The position numbers and the translations under genes were made by a program. 64,000 nucleotides of DNA from Nanobdellota archaeon (GTDB lineage Archaea; Nanobdellota; Nanobdellia; Pacearchaeales; GW2011-AR1). The notes under the pieces are model-generated. The model worked only from the letters and a program-made list of their open reading frames with translations, did no database searches and was not told the origin of the DNA. The DNA is taken from positions 28,041 through 92,040 of the forward strand of contig JAHIWS010000020.1 of assembly GCA_018815925.1 (NCBI GenBank). Reading direction: 5' to 3'. The stretch's first letter is position 1, and every line of letters starts with the position of its first letter. Positions 36,369-46,131 of the stretch are shown in pieces.

Positions 36369-37881
36369 ATTTACTTGGAGAATTTGGATTTTAATCTTTG
36401 TTTTGGTTTTGTCCCTATTGTCTATTTTTGGAATTCCTTCTTTTCAAAAAGGGGTTATAATAAAAAGTGTAGATACAAATTCAACAGCTTTTGAACAGGG
36501 ATTAAGGGCAGGACAAATAATAACTTCAATTGACGGAAAAAAAATAACTAATATAGGGGACTTTTCATCTTCACTTGAAAACAAATATAATTTTAATGAA
36601 AGTGTTAAAATAATAATTCATACAAAAGATTCTGAAATAATTTTATTTTCAAAAATCCCTCCAGAAATAATTGTATCAGAAATACAAAAAACAAATATTA
36701 AAATGGGTTTGGATTTAGCAGGAGGATCAAGAGCACTAGTTCAGGCTCAAGATAAAAAGCTTACTAGTTCAGAAGTTAATGATTTAGTAGATGTTATAAG
36801 TAATCGGTTAAATGTTTATGGGATTGCAGATTTGAATATAAGACCTGTTTCAGATTTGTCTGGAAATAATTTTATGTTAATTGAGATTGCAGGAGCAACT
36901 CCTAAAGATTTAGAAGAATTAATTTCTAAACAAGGAAAATTTGAAGCAAAAATAGGAAATGAAACTGTGTTTATAGGTGGAGAAAAAGATATTACTTCTG
37001 TTTGTAGAAATGATGCAACTTGTGCTGGAATAGTGTCTTGCCAAGTTTCAGGAAATTCAGAGTTTTGCAATTTTAGGTTTACAATTTATTTGAGTGAGGA
37101 AGCTGCAAATAAACACGCAGAAATAACAGGAAATTTAGATGTAAATGCAACTAATCCAGAATATTTGTCTGAAAAACTAGATTTATATCTTGATGATAAG
37201 CTTGTAGATAGTCTTTTTATTAGTAAAGGTCTTAAAGGAAGGGTAACAACTCAAATAGCTATTTCTGGTTCAGGAAGTGGACAAACAAGAGCAGAAGCAT
37301 ATGATGCTGCTGAAGAATCTATGCACAAACTACAGACTGTTTTAATCACAGGAAGTCTCCCCTATAAATTAGAAATTGCTAAATTAGATACAATATCCCC
37401 TATACTTGGAGACCAATTTATAAAAAATATTTTTTTAGCTGGTTTTTTAGCCCTTTTAGCAGTAGTCTTAATCATCTTTTTTAGATACAAAAAAATAAAA
37501 TCTTCACTAGCATTATTACTTACAAGTGTTTCTGAAATTGTTATTATTTTAGGGATTGCTTCTTTAATTGAATGGAATCTTGATTTGCCAAGTATTGCTG
37601 GAATCCTTGCAACAATAGGTACTGGAATTGACCAACAGATTATTATTTTGGATGAAGCAAAACAAACAGCTTTTCTAAGTATAAAACAAAAGTTAAAAAG
37701 AGCATTTGCAATCATCCTTGGGGCTTATTTTACAGCAGTTGTGGCATTACTTCCCTTACTTTGGGCTGGAGCAGGTTTATTAAAAGGTTTTGCAGTAACA
37801 ACAATTATTGGGATAACAACAGGTATTTTAATAACAAGGCCTGCATTTACAGACATGGTGAAAAAAATAGAAGAAGATTAA
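36322..37881 (+). CDS. secD: Protein-export membrane protein SecD with PDZ-like insertion
   Basis: MGLDLAGGSRALVQAQ; GIADLNIRPVSDLSGNNFMLIEIAG; GIDQQIIILDEAK; PDZ-like GVIIKSVDTNSTAFEQGLRAGQIITSIDGKKI. Confidence 0.92.
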   Translation: MYQYLKGIWKKNMALKFTWRIWILIFVLVLSLLSIFGIPSFQKGVIIKSVDTNSTAFEQGLRAGQIITSIDGKKITNIGDFSSSLENKYNFNESVKIIIHTKDSEIILFSKIPPEIIVSEIQKTNIKMGLDLAGGSRALVQAQDKKLTSSEVNDLVDVISNRLNVYGIADLNIRPVSDLSGNNFMLIEIAGATPKDLEELISKQGKFEAKIGNETVFIGGEKDITSVCRNDATCAGIVSCQVSGNSEFCNFRFTIYLSEEAANKHAEITGNLDVNATNPEYLSEKLDLYLDDKLVDSLFISKGLKGRVTTQIAISGSGSGQTRAEAYDAAEESMHKLQTVLITGSLPYKLEIAKLDTISPILGDQFIKNIFLAGFLALLAVVLIIFFRYKKIKSSLALLLTSVSEIVIILGIASLIEWNLDLPSIAGILATIGTGIDQQIIILDEAKQTAFLSIKQKLKRAFAIILGAYFTAVVALLPLLWAGAGLLKGFAVTTIIGITTGILITRPAFTDMVKKIEED

Positions 37882-37913
37882 AAAGATATTTTTGATACAT
37901 AAATGCTTTTAAA
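37880..37913 (+). promoter_or_regulatory. Shared 34-bp upstream element, copy 1
   Basis: AAAAAGATATTTTTGATACATAAATGCTTTTAAA; 2 mismatches to 41020-41053. Confidence 0.5.
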
Positions 37914-37934
37914 GATTTTTTTAATAAAAAATTT

Positions 37935-39059
37935 ATGAAGATAATTCAGCTTACAGCTTTTTTTTTACCTGTTGAAGGAGGAATGGAGCAACATGTATTA
38001 AATCTTTGTAGAGAATTACAAAAAAATAACCATTCTGTAGAAGTTATTTGTTCAGATTCAATGAGAGAAGGAACAATTTTTATAAAAAAAGAAAAGATCC
38101 AAGGGATTAAAATTACAAGATATAAAACTTTTTGGAATATAACCAAACTATCAAAAATTTTTCCTGGTTTTATTTTTGATTTATTTAAAAAAGATTATGA
38201 TCTCTTACATGTTCATTCTTATAGGCAACCTTATACATTAATGGGTTTAATTGTGGCAAAGTTAATGAAAAAAAAATGCATAATAACTACTCATTGCCCT
38301 TTGCATCAAAAAGGAACCAGATCTAGAGGAACATATTTTTTAGCAGTTTTATATGACCGTATTTTTGGAAAAATTGCATCTAAATTTAACCACATAATAG
38401 GGATTGCAAATGAGGAAATATCTTTTTTCTCAAGGTATGGGATAAATAACAAAAAAATTACTATAATCCCTAATGGGATAACAAAAAAAGAATTTAAAAT
38501 AGGAAATAGGCAAGAATTCAGAAAAAAATATAAAATAAAAAAAAATGATTTTGTTGCATTATTTACTGGAAGAATTCACAAAACAAAAGGCCTCCAGAAT
38601 TTAAAATATGCTGTAGATAATCTCCCAAAAATAAAATTCGTTTTTGCAGGTTTAAATGATGGGTATATGAATTACTTAAAAAAAATGTACTGTAAGAATA
38701 AAAATGTGATTTTTACTGGTAAAATAGACCATCTTAAAATGCCTAATGCATATGCGGCAGCAGATATTTTTATTCTTCCTAGTGATTATGAGCCTTTTGG
38801 TATATCTCTTTTAGAGGCAATGGCTCAAAGATTACCTATAATTTCTACTAATCAAGGAGGGCCGGTCGATTTTATAACAAAGGATTTTGGATTTCTGATA
38901 AATCCAAAAAATCAAAAAGAATGGTTTAATTTAATAAATTATTTACTAAAAAATCCAAAAAAAAGAAAAAAAATGGGAAAATATGCTAAAAAAGAAGCTG
39001 AAAACTACCTCTGGACCAATATAGGAAAAAAAATAATAAAAGTGTATGAAACTTGTTAA
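37935..39059 (+). CDS. Glycosyltransferase (GT4-like)
   Basis: FFLPVEGGMEQHVLNLCRELQ; AADIFILPSDYEPFGISLLEAMAQRLPIISTNQGGP. Confidence 0.92.
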   Translation: MKIIQLTAFFLPVEGGMEQHVLNLCRELQKNNHSVEVICSDSMREGTIFIKKEKIQGIKITRYKTFWNITKLSKIFPGFIFDLFKKDYDLLHVHSYRQPYTLMGLIVAKLMKKKCIITTHCPLHQKGTRSRGTYFLAVLYDRIFGKIASKFNHIIGIANEEISFFSRYGINNKKITIIPNGITKKEFKIGNRQEFRKKYKIKKNDFVALFTGRIHKTKGLQNLKYAVDNLPKIKFVFAGLNDGYMNYLKKMYCKNKNVIFTGKIDHLKMPNAYAAADIFILPSDYEPFGISLLEAMAQRLPIISTNQGGPVDFITKDFGFLINPKNQKEWFNLINYLLKNPKKRKKMGKYAKKEAENYLWTNIGKKIIKVYETC

Positions 39060-40063
39060 ACCTCTTTTTTAAAATGTGTTTTAATTCTTTTTATTAAAAA
39101 AACAAAATTAAGAGGATATAATTTACTTTTTGGCATACCATTTTTTTCTTTACAATTTTTACACAAGTCATTTGATTTAAAATCATTTTTTATGTGTTGT
39201 GTTCTTAGTTTTTTCATTTTTTGATTGTTCCAAATTTCTTTTAAGGATTCTTTATTCAAATCACCTAAAACATACTTAGCATCATAGTCATAACAACAAG
39301 GAACAACTCTACCATCCCAGAGGATAGTCATCCTATGCCAAGCTCTGACACAGGGATAAGGGCTCCTCTTATGAAATGCTTTTGATAATTGTTCTTTGTC
39401 TGCCAACCTCTCTATATCTTTTGAAGAACCCTCCCAAGTAACAAAGTCTTTTATTTCAACCTCATCTACACCTTGTTTATCCCATTTTTTCTTGAACTCT
39501 TTTATTTTATTTTTTGTTATTTTCATATTTATCATAGCTATTACTATAAGAGGTTTTTTTCTTTTTCTTTTGTATTTGATTATCTCGTTTATGTTTGAAA
39601 CCGCTTTTTCATAATTGGCAGTAATTCCCCTAATTCTTTTGTACATTACTGGATCTGTTCCGTCTAAAGAAATATGTAGTTTGTCTAAACCTGCGTCAAT
39701 TATTTTTTTAGCCATCTCTAAATTTATAACAGAAGCATTAACTGAAATAAATGTTTTAATTCTTTTTTCTTTAGCATATTTTATCATTTTATCTAATTTA
39801 GGGTGTAATAGTGACTCTCCAAAATGATGTAGCCCAATACTAGGGGTGTATCCCTTTAATTGGTCAATTATTTTTTTATAAAGATTAATATCCATATGCC
39901 CTAATTTTCTTTTCATATATTTTCTTGGACACATTATACATTTCATAGGGCAATGATTTGTGGGTTCTATATTGTATACTTCAGGATACCCCAAACATTT
40001 TATTTTTCTATGGAAATAAGAATAAAAATTCAAGAATTTATTTACAAATTGTTTAAGATTCAT
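39056..40063 (-). CDS. Radical SAM protein with SPASM-like C-terminus
   Basis: IEPTNHCPMKCIMCPR; CCYDYDAKYVLGDLNKESLKEIWNN; CKNCKEK. Confidence 0.92.
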   Translation of the reverse strand: MNLKQFVNKFLNFYSYFHRKIKCLGYPEVYNIEPTNHCPMKCIMCPRKYMKRKLGHMDINLYKKIIDQLKGYTPSIGLHHFGESLLHPKLDKMIKYAKEKRIKTFISVNASVINLEMAKKIIDAGLDKLHISLDGTDPVMYKRIRGITANYEKAVSNINEIIKYKRKRKKPLIVIAMINMKITKNKIKEFKKKWDKQGVDEVEIKDFVTWEGSSKDIERLADKEQLSKAFHKRSPYPCVRAWHRMTILWDGRVVPCCYDYDAKYVLGDLNKESLKEIWNNQKMKKLRTQHIKNDFKSNDLCKNCKEKNGMPKSKLYPLNFVFLIKRIKTHFKKEV

Positions 40064-40101
40064 TCATTTTTTTAAACAACACCCTTTAAAATGATTTCTA
40101 A

Positions 40102-40962
40102 TCAATCCTCCTCTAAAACCACTGGATTTTTTTGAATATATTCTTTATACCATTCAATGGTTTTTCTTAAACCTTCTTCTAAAGGTGTTTTGGGCATATA
40201 CCCTAATTTTTTAATTTCAGAACAATCTAAACTTACTTTTTGAGGTTGAGCTATTTCTGCTGAATAGCTATTTATTTGACTTTTGCTTCCTGTTAATTCT
40301 AAAATGTATTTGGCTTCATCATAAACATTGTACTCTTCTTTTCCACTAATATTATATTCTTTATTCCACTCATTAGAATTTATTGTCAGCATTGTTCCTT
40401 CAATAAAATCATCAATATAAGTAAAATCAAGGGTTTTAGTTAAAGGATTTCCAAAAATCTTTAATTCTTCACCTCTTAGTGCAGCTAGGATATGTAAATG
40501 AACAAGTCTTTTACTTAAATCCCAGAAAGGTCCATAGACTGTTGAAGGACGAATAATAATATATTCAATCCCATAAGAATTGTAAAAACCTTTACAAAGT
40601 TCCTCACCATAAATTTTAGAAGCAGTATAAGAATTTTTTTCAGGACTCAAAATCCTAGATGAGGAAAAAAAAACAAATTTTGGAATTTTATGTTTTCTAC
40701 AAAAATCTAAAGCATAAAAAGTCCCTTGAGCATTATTTAGATTAGCTATTTTTGGATCTGCAACCATCTTATTTATTTTAACATGTGCAGCTGCATGTAT
40801 GAAAAGGTCTATTGAAGTATCTATTTCTAAATTTTTTAACCAAGAAAGATCAGACCCAGACCTATGATCTATGCTTCCAACAATTTTGTGGCCTTCTTTA
40901 ATTAATCTTTTTTCCAAAGCAGAACCTATCAGCCCTTTATTTCCAGTAATAAAAATATTCAT
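40102..40962 (-). CDS. NAD-dependent epimerase/dehydratase (extended SDR)
   Basis: MNIFITGNKGLIGSALEKRL; YTASKIYGEEL; IIIRPSTVYGP. Confidence 0.88.
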   Translation of the reverse strand: MNIFITGNKGLIGSALEKRLIKEGHKIVGSIDHRSGSDLSWLKNLEIDTSIDLFIHAAAHVKINKMVADPKIANLNNAQGTFYALDFCRKHKIPKFVFFSSSRILSPEKNSYTASKIYGEELCKGFYNSYGIEYIIIRPSTVYGPFWDLSKRLVHLHILAALRGEELKIFGNPLTKTLDFTYIDDFIEGTMLTINSNEWNKEYNISGKEEYNVYDEAKYILELTGSKSQINSYSAEIAQPQKVSLDCSEIKKLGYMPKTPLEEGLRKTIEWYKEYIQKNPVVLEED

Positions 40963-41019
40963 ATTTTAATGATTTTTTTTCAATTTTTAAAAATATATGT
41001 AGTATAACTAAACTATCTT

Positions 41020-41053
41020 AAAAAGATACTTTTTATACATAAATGCTTTTAAA
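41020..41053 (+). promoter_or_regulatory. Shared 34-bp upstream element, copy 2
   Basis: AAAAAGATACTTTTTATACATAAATGCTTTTAAA. Confidence 0.5.
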
Positions 41054-41102
41054 ACTCTTTTGAATTTTATTATTAACTTAAAAAGAGATTTATTAATTAA
41101 AA

Positions 41103-41978
41103 ATGAAAATAGGTTTTATAGGGTTGGGTTTTGTTGGGGGTGCAACAAAACAAGTTTTTGAAAAAAATCACGAAACATTCACCTATGATAAATATAAAGA
41201 ACCTTATAATTCAGAAGAACATTTGAAGTCTGTAGCTGAAAATTCTGAAATTATTTTTTTATCTCTCCCAACACCTATGAAACCAAGCGGAGAAATAGAC
41301 TATTCTGCTATCTATGACTCTTTAGATAATTTAAAAAAAACCTTAGAAGAAATTAAAAGATCTCCTGAAGAAATTATAATTGTCATTAGATCAACATCAG
41401 TTTCAGGTTCTTCTGATAAACTTGCGGAACAGTATCCTTTTAGATTTGCAGTAAATCCAGAGTTTTTAACAGAAAGAAATGCTTTAGAAGATATGAAAAA
41501 AACAGACAAGGTAGTCATTGGAACAAGTTCTTTAGAAGATTATCAAAAGATATATCAAGCTTATCACCCTGTTTTCCCTTATGCTAGATATGTCCATGTT
41601 GATAGAAAGACTGCAGAAATGATAAAATATTCTGCAAATGTTTTTTTAACAGGGCAAGTAACTCTTGCAAATGAAATTTATCAAATTTGCCAAGTTCTTG
41701 GTGTAGATTATAAAACAATAAAAGAGGTTGTGTTGTTTGATAAGAGAATAGGAACCCATATAAACGTTCCAGGTCCTGATGGAGATTTAGGTTTTGGGGG
41801 AAAATGTTTCCCAAAAGACATTAATGCCTTAATTTATTTAGCTAGAGAAAAAATGTATAGGCCTTATTTACTTGAAGAAATGTGGAGGTTAAATGAAAGG
41901 ATAAGAACAAAAAAGGATTGGTTTGATATACCTGGAGCAACCTCTGAAAACCAGAATTTTAAAGAATTTAACAATTAA
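41103..41978 (+). CDS. UDP-glucose/GDP-mannose dehydrogenase-like protein (short form)
   Basis: MKIGFIGLGFVGGA; VNPEFLTERNALEDM; GFGGKCFPKDINAL. Confidence 0.85.
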   Translation: MKIGFIGLGFVGGATKQVFEKNHETFTYDKYKEPYNSEEHLKSVAENSEIIFLSLPTPMKPSGEIDYSAIYDSLDNLKKTLEEIKRSPEEIIIVIRSTSVSGSSDKLAEQYPFRFAVNPEFLTERNALEDMKKTDKVVIGTSSLEDYQKIYQAYHPVFPYARYVHVDRKTAEMIKYSANVFLTGQVTLANEIYQICQVLGVDYKTIKEVVLFDKRIGTHINVPGPDGDLGFGGKCFPKDINALIYLAREKMYRPYLLEEMWRLNERIRTKKDWFDIPGATSENQNFKEFNN

Positions 41979-42028
41979 TATATTTTTAATATGTCAAATT
42001 TAAAAAGGGTATTTTTCTAATTATTAAA

Positions 42029-42505
42029 ATGCGTCCTTCTGAACATATATTTTTAGGAATAATCTTTTCCTTATTTTTATTTATCTTTTTTCCAAAAATA
42101 GGGTTTATAGGTTTTTTACTTATTTTTCTTTCAACCGTGTTAATTGATATAGACCATTATGTTTATTATGTTTACAAAAAAAGAGATTTAAGTTTAAAAA
42201 AAGCTAGAAAATGGAACCTTGAATTAGGTAAAAAGTGCTTTTATTTAATACAAAATAAAAAACAGAAAAATTTTCATGGGGTTTTCTGTTTTTTTCATGG
42301 AATTGAAATAATTATTATTATGTTTTTTTTATCGATTTTTTCAAGAATATTTTTATTTATTTCCTTGGGTTTAACTTTTCACCTCCTTTTAGATATTTAT
42401 TCCGAATATAGGTGTATTGGAAGAGTTACTAGTAAGTTTTCACTAATAGTTGATATCATAAGAAATAAAAAAACTGAATTTATTGAAGATTATCAAAAAT
42501 GTTAA
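42029..42505 (+). CDS. Membrane-bound metal-dependent hydrolase-like protein
   Basis: MRPSEHIFLGIIF; IDIDHYVYYVYKK; FHGIEIIII; HLLLDIYSEYR. Confidence 0.6.
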   Translation: MRPSEHIFLGIIFSLFLFIFFPKIGFIGFLLIFLSTVLIDIDHYVYYVYKKRDLSLKKARKWNLELGKKCFYLIQNKKQKNFHGVFCFFHGIEIIIIMFFLSIFSRIFLFISLGLTFHLLLDIYSEYRCIGRVTSKFSLIVDIIRNKKTEFIEDYQKC

Positions 42506-42942
42506 TAAAAAAATTTTTTGAAGAGATAACTTTTCTAGGGGGGGTTCTTTTTTATAGTATTTTTTTATTATATTTTTTATTAGAACAAAAATACATTTAT
42601 TTTGGTATACTTTTGACTTCCTTAATTTTAGTATATTTTGTCACATTTCTCATAAGAATCTTTTATTTTAAAACCCGTCCAGAAAAAGTAAAATACAATA
42701 ATTTTTTAGAAAAAATAGATGCTTCAGCATTTCCTAGCATCCATGCGGCAAGAGTGTTTATTTTATTTCTTTTTTTTATTTCTTTTATTAATAATTTTTA
42801 TTTCTTTTTTTTATTTTTACTTTTTGTATTGTTTTTAACTATTTATTCTAGAATTTACCTTAGAAAACATGATATAGTGGATGTTTTTGGGGGGCTTATT
42901 CTAGGTACAATATCTTTTTTTGTATCCTTCTTAATTTGGTAA
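42499..42942 (+). CDS. PAP2-family membrane phosphatase
   Basis: KTRPEKVKYNNFLEKIDASAFPSIHAARVF; YSRIYLRKHDIVDVFGGLILG. Confidence 0.8.
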   Translation: MLIKKFFEEITFLGGVLFYSIFLLYFLLEQKYIYFGILLTSLILVYFVTFLIRIFYFKTRPEKVKYNNFLEKIDASAFPSIHAARVFILFLFFISFINNFYFFFLFLLFVLFLTIYSRIYLRKHDIVDVFGGLILGTISFFVSFLIW

Positions 42943-43797
42943 ATAATAAAAACTAAAGATAATAATTATTAACCAAAATAACAAAGCCAGGATAATTTTC
43001 TTATCAAAAATAAATTTTTCAGGGTTTCTTATTTTTTCAGGAGAATTATATAGGTTTTGGAAAAACATAATTACTATATACAATGCTATGGGTACACTTA
43101 AAAGAAGTGTTGGTTTAAAATTTAAGACACTATAAATAGAAAAGAAAACAAATACACAAGCAATTGAAATTATTGATAAAATCTCTAAAATTTTTTTATC
43201 AGAACTAGTGAAATTTGGCCTGTATTTTTTAATCCCTTTCATCATAATTTCCAAAGAACGTTTTGAACTAACTAAAAATATAGATAGAAAAAAAGTTATA
43301 AGGATAACCCAAATAGAAACAGGGGATTTTATTATGAATGTTCCAGAGACAGCCCTTATCACAAAATTTAAAGAGATAAAAATAATATCTAAGTAAGGAA
43401 TATTTCTTATATCTAAATTATATATTTGGGAAAGAATAAAAAGTAGAAGGATAGAGTATAAAAAAAGACCTCCTAAAAATGAAGCAATTAGTAATGATAA
43501 TACAAAAAGGACAACAGAGGTTATTATTGCCGGATTTTTTTTTATTTTTCCAGATGCAATAGGGCGAGTGTTTTTTTCAGGATGGTTTTGATCTTTTTTT
43601 ATATCTAAAAGATCATTAATTATATAATAAGAAGAGGAAATAAAACAAAGTGAAATAAAACCAAGGATTGTCAGGAAAAAAAATTCTTTATTAAAAAGAT
43701 TTAATGAAAAAATAAGTGAAATAAAAATTATAAGGTTTTTATACCACTGCTCAACACGCAACAATCTCAAAGAATCCTTAATCTGCAACATATACAA
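42931..43797 (-). CDS. UbiA-family prenyltransferase, decaprenyl-phosphate phosphoribosyltransferase-like
   Basis: RVEQWYKNLIIFISLIFS; YYIINDLLDIKKDQNHPEKNTRPIASGKI. Confidence 0.85.
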   Translation of the reverse strand: MYMLQIKDSLRLLRVEQWYKNLIIFISLIFSLNLFNKEFFFLTILGFISLCFISSSYYIINDLLDIKKDQNHPEKNTRPIASGKIKKNPAIITSVVLFVLSLLIASFLGGLFLYSILLLFILSQIYNLDIRNIPYLDIIFISLNFVIRAVSGTFIIKSPVSIWVILITFFLSIFLVSSKRSLEIMMKGIKKYRPNFTSSDKKILEILSIISIACVFVFFSIYSVLNFKPTLLLSVPIALYIVIMFFQNLYNSPEKIRNPEKFIFDKKIILALLFWLIIIIFSFYYLPN

Positions 43798-43827
43798 AAA
43801 ATATGAATAATCTTTAAATACCTTTCT

Positions 43828-44889
43828 TTGACTTTTCTTCTTATGAAGAAATTAATGGTTACAGGAGGTGCTGGATTTCTTGGGTACCATATTTGTAAAA
43901 AACTCTCTAAGGAATTTGACAAAATTATTATAACAGATATAGATTTTTTCAATAAAAAAGAATATGCTAAAAACATTGAATATTTTAAATTAGATGTAAG
44001 GGATAAGAAAGGGATGGAAAAATTAATAAAATTGCAAAAACCAGATTTTATAATCCATGGGGCTGCTGCTCTTCCTCTTGCCCAAAAAAAAACAATTTTT
44101 CAGGTTAATCTAGAGGGGATAAAAAATATTTTAGATCTTTCACTAAAAAATAAAATTAAAAGGGTTGTTTTTATTTCTTCTACAGCAGTATATGGGATTC
44201 CACAAAAATACCCTATTTGCGAAGAAGATCCTATGGTGGGTGTTGGGCCATATGGGAAAACAAAAATTATTTCAGAAAAATTGTGTGAAAAATATAGGAA
44301 AAAAGGATTATGTATTACAAGTATTAGACCCAAAACATTTATTGGGACAAACAGATTAGGTGTTTTTCAAATTTTATATGATTGGGTTGAGACTGGTGTA
44401 AAAATACCTATCATAGGAAATGGTAAAAATAGATACCAATTACTAGAAGTAGAAGATTTGGTAGATGCAATTTATTTAGCTTTGATAAAACCAAAAGATA
44501 AGGTGAATGATATTTTTAATGTGGGGGGGGAAAAATTTAAAACAGTCTATGAAGATGTTTCTGAATTATGCAAATTTGCAAACTCTGGAGCCAGGGTTAT
44601 GAGAACCCCTGCATTTTTGATAATTTTTGCCTTAAGATTTTTTGAGATGTTAAATTTATCTCCTTTATATAAATGGGTTTACGGAACTGCTCAAAAAGAT
44701 TCTTTTGTTTCTATAGATAAAATCAAGAAACAATTAGGGTGGGAACCCAGATACAGCAATGCCCAAGCACTTATACGTTCTTATAAATGGTATATAGATA
44801 ACAAACCCACACTTGCTAAAGAAGAAGGGATAACCCATAGAGTGCCTTGGGCCCAAGGGGTTTTAGGCTTATTTAAAAAAATCCTTTAG
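43828..44889 (+). CDS. NAD-dependent epimerase/dehydratase
   Basis: KLMVTGGAGFLGYHICKKL; YGKTKIISEKLC; SIRPKTFIG. Confidence 0.87.
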   Translation: MTFLLMKKLMVTGGAGFLGYHICKKLSKEFDKIIITDIDFFNKKEYAKNIEYFKLDVRDKKGMEKLIKLQKPDFIIHGAAALPLAQKKTIFQVNLEGIKNILDLSLKNKIKRVVFISSTAVYGIPQKYPICEEDPMVGVGPYGKTKIISEKLCEKYRKKGLCITSIRPKTFIGTNRLGVFQILYDWVETGVKIPIIGNGKNRYQLLEVEDLVDAIYLALIKPKDKVNDIFNVGGEKFKTVYEDVSELCKFANSGARVMRTPAFLIIFALRFFEMLNLSPLYKWVYGTAQKDSFVSIDKIKKQLGWEPRYSNAQALIRSYKWYIDNKPTLAKEEGITHRVPWAQGVLGLFKKIL

Positions 44890-46131
44890 GATAATGTTTG
44901 TTACTTTTATGCCTGATTCTAAGGCTACATTCATATTTCTTATTTGAGGGTATGTTAGTTGAATTCCTGCAAAATAAACATCCCTTAGGGGGGTTTTGTA
45001 GGGTGGCATATATTTAGGATACTTAATATCATATATTGGTTCTGCATATTTTGTTTTAAACACTTTTGCCCATTTTATTTTGGATAGGGGGTAATATTTT
45101 TTTATTACCTGAAGGTATTCTTTTTTTATTATTTCTTCACTTAAATTCAAGTCCTCTTCACTTCCACCATATCTTAAAATCCAGTTTATTTTATCTTTAT
45201 AATTATCAGAAAGAACAGAATGTTGCATCAAAATATGTATTTTTTCATTAAAAAAATTTGTCCAATAAACTCCCTTTTCTAAAAAATTTTCGCTTCCAAA
45301 ACACACACTTACTGCAGGACAATATTTTATTTTTGATAATTGCTCTTTGAATGGTTTGGGGATTCCAATAGAAATATTTGTAAAAATTTCAAAAGGAATT
45401 GTATTTATTAAAATATCGTAATTTATTTTTTTACCTGAATTAATCAAATACTTTCCATTTAAGTTGATTTTTTGTATTTTTGAATTTATTTTTATTTTTC
45501 CTTTGTTTTTTTTAATTTCTCTTTCTAATCCATCTATAATACACTGGTATCCTTTTTCTGGAAATGAAAAAAAATCTTGAATTTCTTTTTCATATAATCT
45601 ATGTGCAAATTGTTTAGCAGAAATTTTGTTTAAAGATACACCAAATTTGTTTCTTGAATATAAATGGAAAAAAATTTTTTGAGTTACAACTTTTCCAGCG
45701 TATTTATCTAGCCATTTTTGAGCATCAAGATTTTCAGATATTTTTTTTGGATTTAATATAAATAAAGTATATGCTCCGAAAAGACCAAACCTTATTTTTT
45801 CATATAAATTAAGATACTTGAATTTTAACAAACCAAAAAAAGAATTAATTGGGTTGATTTTTTTATTAATTCCTATAGACACCTTAATTCTTTGCCAATT
45901 TAACTTAACTTCTTTTGAAAATCTTTGCAAGTATATCTGAGTAATTTTATTGCTTTTTATTATGTGGTGATAATACTTTGGAATTGTTTCTCCTTTATGA
46001 TTAAAATTAGCAGCTAAGCCTCCTAAATAAGATTCTTTTTCAAAAATTTTAACATTAAAGTATTTAGAAAGAATTTCTCCTGCTGTTAACCCTGCCAAAC
46101 CACCTCCTAAAATAACAATTGTCTTTTTCAT
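44869..46131 (-). CDS. FAD/NAD(P)-binding amine-oxidase-like protein
   Basis: VILGGGLAGLTAGEILSKYFNVKIFEKESYLGGLAANF; C-terminal VYFAGIQLTYPQIRNMNVALESG. Confidence 0.87.
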   Translation of the reverse strand: MKKTIVILGGGLAGLTAGEILSKYFNVKIFEKESYLGGLAANFNHKGETIPKYYHHIIKSNKITQIYLQRFSKEVKLNWQRIKVSIGINKKINPINSFFGLLKFKYLNLYEKIRFGLFGAYTLFILNPKKISENLDAQKWLDKYAGKVVTQKIFFHLYSRNKFGVSLNKISAKQFAHRLYEKEIQDFFSFPEKGYQCIIDGLEREIKKNKGKIKINSKIQKINLNGKYLINSGKKINYDILINTIPFEIFTNISIGIPKPFKEQLSKIKYCPAVSVCFGSENFLEKGVYWTNFFNEKIHILMQHSVLSDNYKDKINWILRYGGSEEDLNLSEEIIKKEYLQVIKKYYPLSKIKWAKVFKTKYAEPIYDIKYPKYMPPYKTPLRDVYFAGIQLTYPQIRNMNVALESGIKVTNIILKDFFK

